Assembly: GCA_026388865.1 (NCBI GenBank)
Contig: JAPLIX010000466.1
Span: forward strand, 1-10,376
DNA: 10,376 nucleotides
Origin: Pseudomonadota bacterium
GTDB lineage: Bacteria > Desulfobacterota > WTBG01 > CAIYCZ01
Direction: 5' to 3'
A program made the translations under genes and the position numbers. Positions 1 through 6,572 of the stretch are shown piece by piece (position 1 is the first letter of the stretch; each line of letters begins with the position of its first letter). The notes beneath the pieces were generated by a model. It had not been told where the DNA came from, made no database searches, and worked only from the letters and a program-made list of their open reading frames with translations.

Positions 1-276
1 GTGATAATCCACATAATCAACGTCATAGGCATCACCATCTTTGAACTTAAAAACTATTCGCCAATTACCTGAAACCTTGACCGCCCATTTCCCTTTCAGT
101 TGACCTTTCAACGGATGTAAGTCTGAACCTGGATAACTCATGTCTTTAACAGCAGGCGCTGCATCGAGTCGGTCTAAAATGCCTGCTATTTTCTCAGCAT
201 GGCCTGGCTGAATGCCTTTTCTTGTACCATCGTAAAAGAAGTCTTCCAGTCCCTTGTGATAAAATGTTTTTATCAT
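1..276 (-). CDS. higB: HigB-type toxin (RelE/ParE superfamily), 3' end cut by window edge
   Basis: This reading frame of 92 codons runs from an ATG at 276 to the window edge, without a stop codon. The translation begins MIKTFYHKGLEDFF and ends GDAYDVDYVDYH, which are typical ends of HigB/'killer' proteins of about 92 residues, so only the stop is probably missing. The family signatures HPLKG (residues 54-58), a KW-V-VSGNWRIVF strand (63-76) and the final DVDYVDYH are visible. HigB toxins are ribosome-dependent mRNA endonucleases of the RelE fold. In HigBA systems the toxin gene precedes the antitoxin gene, so higA should lie just outside the window. There is no Shine-Dalgarno sequence before the ATG. 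A -35/-10 pair with an embedded palindrome lies directly upstream, as expected for autoregulation by HigBA. The base composition is AT-richer than the housekeeping genes. Family assignment is confident; activity is inferred. Confidence 0.87.
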   Translation of the reverse strand, partial: MIKTFYHKGLEDFFYDGTRKGIQPGHAEKIAGILDRLDAAPAVKDMSYPGSDLHPLKGQLKGKWAVKVSGNWRIVFKFKDGDAYDVDYVDYH

Positions 277-282
277 ATTTAT

Positions 283-311
283 ATCGTAACCTTTTAGGTT
301 ACGCATGTCAA
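283..311 (-). promoter_or_regulatory. higB promoter with embedded 17-bp operator palindrome
   Basis: On the minus strand a perfect -35 TTGACA (306-311) is followed by a 17-nt spacer and a -10-like TACGAT (283-288, four of six consensus bases). The spacer contains most of the palindrome GTAACCTTTTAGGTTAC (286-302), which has two perfect 7-bp arms around TTT and overlaps the -10. A bound HigA or HigBA would therefore cover the promoter. That regulation is known for the family and inferred here. The predicted transcription start falls about 7 nt past the -10, at or next to the ATG at 276, so the mRNA may be leaderless. An alternative -10 (TATAAA, 278-283) would have a poor 22-nt spacer. Confidence 0.55.
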
Positions 312-326
312 CTATTTGTTTGTAAC

Positions 327-368
327 AGATAAAAGTAAGGACAGAAGACAGTGATAACCTCTGCCCTT
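327..368 (-). terminator. Terminator-like hairpin between PIN toxin and higB
   Basis: On the minus strand AAGGGCAGA (360-368) pairs with TCTGTCCTT (337-345) over 9 bp with one G-U pair and a 14-nt loop, followed by ACTTTTATC. It lies downstream of the PIN toxin gene and upstream of the higB promoter. The T-tract is short and interrupted, so it is weaker than its counterpart at 1298-1335, with which it shares sequence. Confidence 0.4.
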
Positions 369-475
369 ATAAGGTTAGCCACTGAAAACACCCGTCCTCC
401 GAAGCGTTTCTGCCTGCCCTCCGCACGAAGCGTGCTTCGGAAGGCGGGCGGAGGGTGGACAGAAAGGCACAGAAT
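337..475 (+). repeat. GC-rich structured repeat, copy 1 (upstream of higB)
   Basis: This is a non-coding repeat of about 140 bp, with a second direct copy at 1302-1466. It holds the terminator-like hairpin at its left, then a segment (about 391-462) that can fold into nested hairpins: CCCTCCGC (417-424) with GCGGAGGG (448-455), GCACG/CGTGC around a 3-nt loop (423-435), and CCGAAGC near 399 with GCTTCGG near 434-440. GTCC/GGAC can close the base. The copies are nearly identical from the GTCCTCCGAAGC start to GGTGGACAGA. An 80-codon frame crosses it on the plus strand, but it is repeat-derived and resembles no protein. From 476 to 602 there is only degenerate phrase sequence with CTCTGTGG/CTGTGGCT pieces and no gene. 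Confidence 0.75.
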
Positions 476-602
476 CAATAGTTTCCTGAAAGTTCTATGC
501 CCCTCTGTGGCGATATTGTATATCTGTGGCTTAAGCACATCTCGAATAGATGCTGGCACCGATGAGTACATCAAGGATATACGGGGGAGATGATATCGGA
601 CG

Positions 603-1010
603 TTATGTCGCGCTTTGCTTTGCAATTTCCCAGAATTGACGAGGGGAAACAATCTTCGTTATTTCAAATTGCTCTAATATGAGCATATCCCGGTCACCGG
701 AAATTATATACTGAGCCTCACTGCTTTTTGCCAGTCCAAGAATTTCGTCGTCATCTTTATCCCGGCATATTTTTTTCTTCAGTTTATCATAGTCCTCTAT
801 AATGCAGAATTCATTCAGGAATGAAACAATTCTATCTGCTTTTTGCTTTGGCATTCTCAATTTCTTACAAAGATTCTTATGAACTTCGAAAAGGATATGT
901 TCACTTATAACGACCGTATATCGGTCCAAACAAAGCTCAAAAATTGAGTGACATAAGCCCCTACCTGCGAATGCGGCAATGATCACGTTACTGTCCAGAA
1001 TAATTTTCAT
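603..1010 (-). CDS. PIN-domain toxin of a toxin-antitoxin pair (COG1569/TIGR00305-like)
   Basis: This 135-residue protein has a PIN-domain layout. The N-terminal strand ends in the acidic residue of MKIILDSNVII (D6). A second acidic residue follows in the helix ISEHILFEVHKNL (E42). A D-rich CRDKDDDEILGLA segment covers residues 82-94, and SGDRDML (D106/D108) supplies the remaining metal ligand. PIN toxins are Mg2+-dependent RNases. This variant matches the 'putative toxin component, PIN family' group better than classical VapC. Its ATG overlaps the stop of the upstream antitoxin gene by 4 nt (ATGA), so the two are translationally coupled. Target RNA is not predictable. Start, domain and operon agree, so confidence in the family is high. 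Confidence 0.88.
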   Translation of the reverse strand: MKIILDSNVIIAAFAGRGLCHSIFELCLDRYTVVISEHILFEVHKNLCKKLRMPKQKADRIVSFLNEFCIIEDYDKLKKKICRDKDDDEILGLAKSSEAQYIISGDRDMLILEQFEITKIVSPRQFWEIAKQSAT

Positions 1011-1225
1011 GACAGGGCTTTAAACACATCTTCATCAGTGAGAATGCCCTGGGCTTCTGCAAAAGGCAGCACCATATTGCGCAGTTTTCGAAAGCGATGG
1101 ATGGCAATATATTTTCTCAAAGAATCCCGCACTAAATCACTTACGGGCTTATCCTCGATCTTGCTAATTTCCTGCAGCTCTTTTCTCATCTCCTCGGGTA
1201 TGCGAATGGTTAATGTCTGGTTCAT
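1007..1225 (-). CDS. Ribbon-helix-helix antitoxin (CopG/VapB-like)
   Basis: This 72-residue protein has an N-terminal strand QTLTIRIP, then two helices (EEMRKELQEISKIED and PVSDLVRDSLRKYIAIHRF). That is the ribbon-helix-helix fold, which dimerises and binds operator DNA. The C-terminal 30 residues (LRNMVLPFAEAQGILTDEDVFKAL) are probably the toxin-binding tail. The start is well supported by AAGGAGGA (1231-1238) 5 nt upstream of the ATG at 1225. It precedes and overlaps the PIN toxin gene by 4 nt, giving the usual antitoxin-first order. Likely roles are inhibiting the toxin and repressing its own promoter, with a possible operator GTTAC-N11-GTAAC at 1241-1261. Confidence 0.87.
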   Translation of the reverse strand: MNQTLTIRIPEEMRKELQEISKIEDKPVSDLVRDSLRKYIAIHRFRKLRNMVLPFAEAQGILTDEDVFKALS

Positions 1226-1240
1226 AACTATCCTCCTTGT

Positions 1241-1274
1241 GTTACAAGGTAGTACAGTAACTGCAATTTGTCAA
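1241..1274 (-). promoter_or_regulatory. Candidate promoter/operator of the RHH-PIN operon
   Basis: On the minus strand TTGACA (1269-1274) is followed after 17 nt by TACCTT (1246-1251), a poor -10. An inverted pair GTTAC (1241-1245) and GTAAC (1257-1261) lies over the -10 side and could be the antitoxin operator. The good -35 and the strong ribosome-binding site downstream support a promoter here, but the -10 assignment is weak. Confidence 0.4.
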
Positions 1275-1297
1275 TCTGATACTCAAGCGCTGCTTGC

Positions 1298-1335
1298 AAA
1301 AAAAGGGCAGAAGCCATTTCTGACCTCTGCCCTTT
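1298..1335 (-). terminator. Rho-independent terminator closing the flavoprotein block
   Basis: On the minus strand AAAGGGCAGA (1326-1335) pairs perfectly with TCTGCCCTTT (1302-1311) over 10 bp around a 14-nt loop, and the descending arm runs into seven consecutive T residues (1304 down to 1298). It lies downstream of the FAD-dependent reductase gene ending at 1600 and upstream of the toxin-antitoxin promoter at 1269-1274. It would therefore end readthrough from the flavoprotein genes and insulate the toxin-antitoxin operon. Confidence 0.7.
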
Positions 1336-1466
1336 AAATATCCGCCACAGAAACACACCCGTCCTCCGAAGCATTTCTGCCTGTCCTCCGCACAAAGCGT
1401 GCTTCCTGCCCTCCGCACGAAGCGTGCTTTGGAAGGCGGGCGGAGGGTGGACAGAATTACGCAGAA
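1302..1466 (+). repeat. GC-rich structured repeat, copy 2 (upstream of RHH-PIN operon)
   Basis: This is the second direct copy of the repeat at 337-475. It has the same hairpin start, the same GTCCTCCGAAGC segment and the same end GGCGGGCGGAGGGTGGACAGA. It is longer because a 25-bp unit (CTGYCCTCCGCACRAAGCGTGCTTY) is tandemly duplicated at 1381-1405 and 1406-1430, with a few differences between units. No protein is encoded. Confidence 0.75.
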
Positions 1467-1599
1467 TAGCAGGACGCTGATGAACGCAGATTATCAGGAT
1501 TTTATTCTTTCTTTGAAACCATGTGCAAACCTTCTGTGCCCTTCTGTGAAATTCTGTGGCTAATTATCATCCACGAATATCCGTGTCCCCAATAAACTG
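1467..1599. repeat. Degenerate intergenic phrase sequence
   Basis: This stretch separates repeat copy 2 from the FAD-dependent reductase gene. It holds phrases such as CGCTGATGAACGCAGATTAT and two successive TTCTGTG units ending TTCTGTGGCTAATTA, of a kind found in intergenic DNA of many uncultured bacteria. It resembles 496-530, next to copy 1. I see no gene or RNA in it. Confidence 0.45.
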
Positions 1600-2946
1600 T
1601 TATTTGTCTTTCAACGTCTTGGCCAATACATCGGACGGAAACGCCAGCATGTTCGGCACCAGGTCCTGCAGTATGTCCGGCCGCTCAGCCATTATTCTCG
1701 GGAATGCCATCTGCATGGCAAGGCCGAGGTGCTTTACGCTGGTGTACGGGTTAAAGGTCGGCGGGAAGGTCTGGTTCAATAGACTGAATATATAGTCGAT
1801 AATTTCAGGCTTCGGGAACATGTAGGCAATGCCGAACACCTGCAGGTAATCCTGATAGTCATACTGCTTGATGTAGGTATTGAGCCACCAGTCGCAGTAG
1901 TCGGCAATGGCCCGGGGAGCAATGCCAAGCTGGAACTCTTTCAGGGCAGCGGCCACGGCCAGGCCGCCCTTCCACCCGGTGATCATCGCGCCAAGGCATT
2001 CAAGCTCCTGGCAGGAGCCCGCGTCGCCCACAATTACCACGTTGTTCTTGAACGGCTTCACAATGGGCGACTGAATCACTTCCATGGCAGCCAGCTCGCG
2101 CTTGATTTTCGCTCCCTTGCAGTACTGGGCAAAGGGAGAATCTTTCATGATCTGTTCTGCCGCAGCGCCAATATCAATCCCCTGCTCAAGCGTCAGGAAG
2201 AGCAGATTCCAGTCCCCTCCTACAGGCCTCGGAACCGCAAACAGATATACCGGCTTGCCCTGATAAATGTTGACACCCGTGACAATGGGCTCACCGTCAA
2301 CCGGGGCCTTGAACCCGCTGACAAAGAATGATTTGACAAAAAGATTGGTGATGTGCCGCCGCTCGTTGTTGAAACCGAGCTTCTGTACCACCCGCGAGTT
2401 GGTGCCGTCGGCCGCAATCACATAGGTGCAGCGGAATTGCTTGCCGCCGGCAATAACGATGGTCTCGGGGCCAGCCCAGGTGATATCAGTGAATTCGCAA
2501 TTTTCAAAGATTTCCGCGCCGGCGGTGCGCGCTTCCTTGAGCAGGTCCGCGGTCAGCACTTCCTTGTCATAGGTGAGGGCGATGGGGGCTTTCAGCATTC
2601 CCGGCATGGGAGGGGTATAGCCTTCCGGGTAGCCGAAATGCATCCGCTTCATCCCCGGGGAATACATATACCAGTCGTAGAGGTTTTTAATGGGGCCGCT
2701 GTAGGGAAAGCTGAGGCCGCTTTTAGGGAAGCAGAATTTTTTGTCCCGCGGGTTATAGTGAAACAGGTCGCCGAAAAAATAATCATTGGGCGGCAGCAGC
2801 GTCTGGCCGCAGGTCCTGCCGATAACTGCTATCTTTTCCTTGCGCTCAACCACAGCCACATCAAAGCCGTTCTCTGCCACTGCCTTTGCCGCCAGAAGCC
2901 CTGACGGACCGGCGCCGACCACTACCACGTCATATCGTTCCTTCAT
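1600..2946 (-). CDS. FAD-dependent oxidoreductase, geranylgeranyl reductase/FixC family
   Basis: This 448-residue flavoprotein has the GR2/FixC fold (COG0644-like). An N-terminal Rossmann motif VVVVGAGPSG (7-16) and the ribose-binding acid E34 in DVAVVERKE bind FAD. A DG motif lies in YVIAADGTNSRV (175-186), and the second FAD motif is NNVVIVGDAGS (301-311). After this GD motif the usual GFVNPLTGEGI-like stretch is replaced by CQELECLGAMITG, with two cysteines (C312, C317), so it is a divergent subfamily. The helical C-terminus (about 345-448) may hold a substrate. Family members reduce isoprenoid double bonds or pass electrons to quinones; the substrate here is unknown. The start is firm: AGGAGGG (2954-2960) precedes the ATG. 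It follows two FAD-linked oxidase genes by 72 nt and is probably co-transcribed with at least the nearer one. Confidence 0.82.
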   Translation of the reverse strand: MKERYDVVVVGAGPSGLLAAKAVAENGFDVAVVERKEKIAVIGRTCGQTLLPPNDYFFGDLFHYNPRDKKFCFPKSGLSFPYSGPIKNLYDWYMYSPGMKRMHFGYPEGYTPPMPGMLKAPIALTYDKEVLTADLLKEARTAGAEIFENCEFTDITWAGPETIVIAGGKQFRCTYVIAADGTNSRVVQKLGFNNERRHITNLFVKSFFVSGFKAPVDGEPIVTGVNIYQGKPVYLFAVPRPVGGDWNLLFLTLEQGIDIGAAAEQIMKDSPFAQYCKGAKIKRELAAMEVIQSPIVKPFKNNVVIVGDAGSCQELECLGAMITGWKGGLAVAAALKEFQLGIAPRAIADYCDWWLNTYIKQYDYQDYLQVFGIAYMFPKPEIIDYIFSLLNQTFPPTFNPYTSVKHLGLAMQMAFPRIMAERPDILQDLVPNMLAFPSDVLAKTLKDK

Positions 2947-3018
2947 TGTTACGCCCTCCTGCTTATTCTGGTTTTTCCATGCCCATGAATAGTAACTGCC
3001 GCATAGTATCTGTTTCAG

Positions 3019-4737
3019 TTATTTAAAAATAACGGGCCCCATTCCGTTCAGCTTTCTCAGCCCGTTAAGTGCGTCTACCAGTGGCGGGGGAAGCTGCTTC
3101 AGCTCTTCTTCGGTAAAAACCGTCCGCCCTGGGGCACACACGCCGTTGGGATCCAGAACTTTTCTGAATTTTCTCAAAAGCAGATGAACATTCGGCCCCA
3201 TCTCCGGAAAAAACGAGGTGAGCGGCTCAACTGACGCGCCGAAACCGGTTACCCCCGGCCCGATTTTTTGGGCAAATGTCCGGGCATGGCTGAAGAGCAT
3301 GAGCTGCTGTGCTTTCTGCATCTGCAGGGGGTCCATGCCATCAGGGTACACATCGGCCTCAGTAAAGAAATTTCTACCTGCAGGATCGCTGGCGTACATA
3401 AACGGCGTATTGTCGACTCCCCCGCGGTCAGTTACATAGGTTTCTCCAATGGTGCTTATTGCAGCTGTCCATATCTGCTGTGCATCAGCACCTATTTCAG
3501 CAACCCCGCTGCAGAACCAGGTATCAAGATAAAAATGGCGCGACATCCGGTACCCGCACACATGCCTGATGCAATCCAGATTCCACGGCCGCAGGGCTTC
3601 AAGTACCTCTGGCTTGTAATCATCCGAGAGTAACATTCCTCCGTATTTTTGTGCAATCGCCCGTATGACCTTTTCTTCATATGCAAGCTGTTTGTCCGAG
3701 GTAAAACCGCCACTGATTATATAGATATTATAGGCTGGGAAATATTTTTCTTTGACCCATTTAAGCGTCTGCTCCTGGGTTGCAGAACAGTAGTACACAT
3801 TATAGATACCGGTGGCATTGAGGCCAATACCGACCCCCGCATGGGCAAATTCGCGCAGCGCCTGAATCTGGGTATCAATATCAGGGAACTCCATCCAGTA
3901 GAGCTTGAATTTCTCCGGCGGATCAGGCCGGTCATAGCGGTCGTCATGATACGTCTGTATGCAGGGGCGCCCGGCTTCCGGCTCAGGCATTGATGGTTCT
4001 GAGGGCCAGGTATACAGTTTAATGGTCATCTCGGCTATGATGCCGGAAGAACCGGCGCTGCCCCGGAAAAGGCTGACAAGATCAGGGCCCGGGGCATATT
4101 CCCAGAAATCATCCACTCCCTCCACAGCATAAGAGCCGGTCCGCAGTATTTCTCCATCCGGAAGGACCACCGTGAGACCGATTATATTTTTACCCATGGT
4201 TCCGTATTTCTTGCTGGTCTGCCACAGCCCGCCCAGCGCCGCCTGAGATGATATCTTGCAGAGCGTTGTCGCAAGCGGCGTCCCGCCGTTCCACAGACCT
4301 TTTTTCATCGCCTCCGCCTGGACCTGCCCGTAATCCGCGTATGGCTGCACCCGCATGGTCATGGATTCTTCATCAATCTCGATAACCTTGTTCATCCTGC
4401 TGTAGTGGATGCAGAGAGTGGGCGCGGGAGTGGTGGGCATGCAGGCAACACCAAGCTGGCCGTTGGTCATGGAGATAAAGGGAAAACGGTATTTGTTTGC
4501 AGCACGCACAATCTCCTGTATCTCTTCCGTTGTAGCAGGCAGGACCACACAGGCAGGGATATTGGAGGCATCTTTTGCATGTTTCTTGAGAAAACCGGGG
4601 ATATCGATACCGAACTTGCTATAGGTCTCAATTATAGCCCGGTCTTCAGTAATGTTCTCTTTGCCGACTATGGCTTCAAGCGCCTGATAAACTTCGCGTG
4701 GCAGCTTATTAGGTAAAACTTTTTTCTGTTGTTCCAT
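3019..4737 (-). CDS. FAD-linked oxidase, VAO/PCMH fold, large paralogue
   Basis: This protein of 572 residues (ATG at 4737; a TTG at 4749 would add four) contains an FAD-binding PCMH domain and a C-terminal cap/FAD-oxidase domain. Visible are the entry segment PACVVLPATTEEIQEIVRAANKYRFPF (61-87), an FAD-pyrophosphate loop region SMTNGQLGVACMP (89-101) where glycolate-oxidase relatives have a glycine-rich PRGGGTG loop, LPDGEILRTG (192-201), GPDLVSLFRGSAGSSGI (217-233), and VLDPNGVCAPGR near 527-538. The middle signature resembles 4-cresol dehydrogenase/vanillyl-alcohol oxidase more than D-lactate dehydrogenase. Such enzymes oxidise alcohols, hydroxy acids or alkylphenols with FAD, but the substrate here cannot be assigned. 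No electron-accepting cytochrome or Fe-S gene is in the window. It is a tandem paralogue of the 489-residue oxidase upstream. Confidence 0.83.
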   Translation of the reverse strand: MEQQKKVLPNKLPREVYQALEAIVGKENITEDRAIIETYSKFGIDIPGFLKKHAKDASNIPACVVLPATTEEIQEIVRAANKYRFPFISMTNGQLGVACMPTTPAPTLCIHYSRMNKVIEIDEESMTMRVQPYADYGQVQAEAMKKGLWNGGTPLATTLCKISSQAALGGLWQTSKKYGTMGKNIIGLTVVLPDGEILRTGSYAVEGVDDFWEYAPGPDLVSLFRGSAGSSGIIAEMTIKLYTWPSEPSMPEPEAGRPCIQTYHDDRYDRPDPPEKFKLYWMEFPDIDTQIQALREFAHAGVGIGLNATGIYNVYYCSATQEQTLKWVKEKYFPAYNIYIISGGFTSDKQLAYEEKVIRAIAQKYGGMLLSDDYKPEVLEALRPWNLDCIRHVCGYRMSRHFYLDTWFCSGVAEIGADAQQIWTAAISTIGETYVTDRGGVDNTPFMYASDPAGRNFFTEADVYPDGMDPLQMQKAQQLMLFSHARTFAQKIGPGVTGFGASVEPLTSFFPEMGPNVHLLLRKFRKVLDPNGVCAPGRTVFTEEELKQLPPPLVDALNGLRKLNGMGPVIFK

Positions 4738-4749
4738 AATCAATTCCAA

Positions 4750-4994
4750 TTTAAATACCCTAACCCGGACAAGCCGAAACCAAAGTTAACCGCAAAGACT
4801 AAAAAAGAAACAAAGAAGATTGAATTTGGAACTCAGGAACTCACAAAGGTAAAAACAAAAAATTCCTGATTTCTTGAGTTCCAGATTTTTAATTTTTCTT
4901 TCCATTTTTACAAGAAATTTAGTCTTAAGAGACTAATCCCGAGTTCCCCTTATTTTCATTCCTCATTCCGCAATCTGCAATCTGAAATCTGCAT
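4750..4994. repeat. AT-rich intergenic region with imperfect inverted repeat
   Basis: This gap between the two FAD-linked oxidases has no gene. It holds an inverted pair GGAACTCA (4828-4835) / TGAGTTCC (4875-4882), repeated GGAACTC/GAGTTCC units, an accGCAAAGact-type phrase near 4790, and a run of CAATCTG/AAATCTG units at about 4972-4990. The composition suggests decayed repeat DNA, similar in style to 10175-10276. Poly-T follows the inverted repeat only on the plus strand, so it is not a clear terminator for the minus-strand genes. Confidence 0.45.
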
Positions 4995-6464
4995 TCAAAA
5001 ACAGAGTTTCCCCGGATTCAGAATACCCTGCGGGTCCATCTCGTGCTTAATCTGTTTCAGCTTTAAAGCGTATTCCGGGGCACGGGCATAGACCATCGCA
5101 GCCCAGTCCCCGTAGGGCCGGTCAAACAGCGCGCCGCTATCCATCAGGGAGGCACTCGCAGCGAGCCACAGCGTTCTTGTTTTTTTCTTTTCAGCCGCGC
5201 TATGCGGGTCTGCGTGCAGATCAAATTCACAATGAATGCCCCGGCCCCGTTCCATAACCACAAAGTAACCGCCCAGGTCCTGTGTCGGATAACCATGATT
5301 ACGCGCAGCGTCCGAAACAATTGTCTCTATTGCGGGAAATCGGTGCAGCGGCACTTTAAAAGAAAGGTCATGCACAGAGCCCTTGAAATTAAACTTCCTC
5401 AGGACACCCCACGGCCTGAGGCTTTCCGTGAGAAAAATCTCCTGCATAGCCGGAAATCCCGGCAGCGCTGCAGCAACTGACACGTTCAACTCGCTGCACA
5501 GCTTCCTGAGTTCCTCTTCTTCATAGGCAATACGTTCTTCCGGGAAATAAGGCAAACCGCTCAATCCTATTATGAGCGTCCATGCAGGAAGCGACTTCTG
5601 AATCTGCGCGAACCGGGCAGACGGTTTTGGGGCAACAGGAAACCGGCGCGGCACCTCCCACTCATCATTAAGGAGCGCTGCCAGGTTGAACCGGTTAAGG
5701 CCGAAACACTCCCAGCCTATCTCTTTCTCCTGAATGCGTTTTATAACTTCAGGAATCCTTTCAGCAGTATCAAGCGGGATAAAAAAGAACTGCCGCTGCG
5801 GGGAAAGTTGCTGCACGCTCATAATCAGTTTAGTAAAAATGCCCAGCGTTCCCTGACTTCCTGTCCACAGCTTATAAAGCATATTTAATCCCGGGCCATA
5901 AAGCCCGCCGGGTCTGCCCCCCAGGTTCCAGCAGCCAGTGCGCAGAAGGTCTCCCTCCGGCAATACCAGTTCAGTATCTAAGATAAGATAGTTTCCGTAT
6001 TCCTGATGGGCGGCTGCCATCACAACGTCACGCTCCAGATAGCTTGTCAAAACAGAGCGCTGCGGCGGAACGCCGAAGGGCACCATAAGGCGCAAACCTT
6101 TTTTCGCCACGGCATTTTGCAGTGCCTCATAGGTCACCCCCGGCTCAATAACCGCGTACCAGTCCTTTTCATTGACTTCAATAATGGTATCCATGCCGGT
6201 GAGATCAAGCACCATACCGCCCCGCGAAGGAAGGGCCGCACCGTGCAGGTTAAGTCCTGAACTGAAAGGAGTAATCGGGATTTTAACCCGGTTTGCTAAC
6301 CGCACGATTCCCTGGATTTCTTCAACCCGGTGCGGTCTGACAACTATATCCGGCGTGCTGCCCCTGACAAAACTCTGGTCAGCCACGTAGCGTTCTTGCA
6401 GGACAGGGTCATCAAGCACGTTAGCTGAACCGACAATCTGCTCAATCTGCTTTTTCAGGCTCAT
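4995..6464 (-). CDS. FAD-linked oxidase, VAO/PCMH fold, small paralogue
   Basis: This 489-residue protein is of the same class as its neighbour. It has an FAD-PCMH entry segment PDIVVRPHRVEEIQGIVRLANRVKIPITPFSSG (38-70), where FSSGLNLHGAA takes the place of the usual glycine-rich pyrophosphate loop. There follow SRGGMVLDLTGM (80-91), the VIEPGVTYEAL strand (105-115), LPEGDLLRTGCW (168-179), YGPGLNMLYKLWTGSQGTLGIFTKL (189-213), and the terminal motif MDPQGILNPGKLCF (476-489). The GPGL-N-LYKLWTGSQGTLGI block is reminiscent of 4-cresol dehydrogenase. It probably acts as a cytosolic flavoenzyme or an oxidoreductase subunit; no signal peptide is seen. It is the first gene of the flavoprotein block, with a candidate promoter at 6529-6557. 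There is no strong ribosome-binding site before the ATG. Confidence 0.83.
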   Translation of the reverse strand: MSLKKQIEQIVGSANVLDDPVLQERYVADQSFVRGSTPDIVVRPHRVEEIQGIVRLANRVKIPITPFSSGLNLHGAALPSRGGMVLDLTGMDTIIEVNEKDWYAVIEPGVTYEALQNAVAKKGLRLMVPFGVPPQRSVLTSYLERDVVMAAAHQEYGNYLILDTELVLPEGDLLRTGCWNLGGRPGGLYGPGLNMLYKLWTGSQGTLGIFTKLIMSVQQLSPQRQFFFIPLDTAERIPEVIKRIQEKEIGWECFGLNRFNLAALLNDEWEVPRRFPVAPKPSARFAQIQKSLPAWTLIIGLSGLPYFPEERIAYEEEELRKLCSELNVSVAAALPGFPAMQEIFLTESLRPWGVLRKFNFKGSVHDLSFKVPLHRFPAIETIVSDAARNHGYPTQDLGGYFVVMERGRGIHCEFDLHADPHSAAEKKKTRTLWLAASASLMDSGALFDRPYGDWAAMVYARAPEYALKLKQIKHEMDPQGILNPGKLCF

Positions 6465-6492
6465 AGGGAATCAGAAGAAAAGTTGTAATGCT

Positions 6493-6557
6493 GCACCTTG
6501 TTAATGAACGGTGCCGGCGTATAAATCCTTTGTAAGCTATTTATAGATGAGAGTCAA
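6493..6557 (-). promoter_or_regulatory. Candidate promoter and leader hairpin of the flavoprotein genes
   Basis: On the minus strand TTGACT (6552-6557), a 17-nt spacer and TACAAA (6529-6534) form a plausible sigma-70 promoter about 65 nt upstream of the ATG at 6464. The resulting leader contains a small hairpin, GCACC (6510-6514) with GGTGC (6493-6497), extended by GTT/AAC around a CATT loop. Whether the hairpin regulates anything is unknown. Confidence 0.4.
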
Positions 6558-6572
6558 TCAGATATTAAAAGC

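Noticed and set aside
308..652. 114-codon minus-strand and 80-codon plus-strand frames over repeat copy 1
   Set aside because: They lie in the structured repeat, the minus-strand one also overlaps the PIN toxin end, and neither has protein-like conservation or a ribosome-binding site.
337..1466. Repeats flanking toxin-antitoxin genes read as integron attC sites of a cassette array
   Set aside because: Toxin-antitoxin cassettes with structured repeats invite the idea, but I find no conserved RYYYAAC/GTTRRRY core sites at matching positions in both copies, and no integrase is in the window.
337..1466. CRISPR array
   Set aside because: Only two long, non-identical copies almost 1 kb apart with a gene pair between; no regular short spacers.
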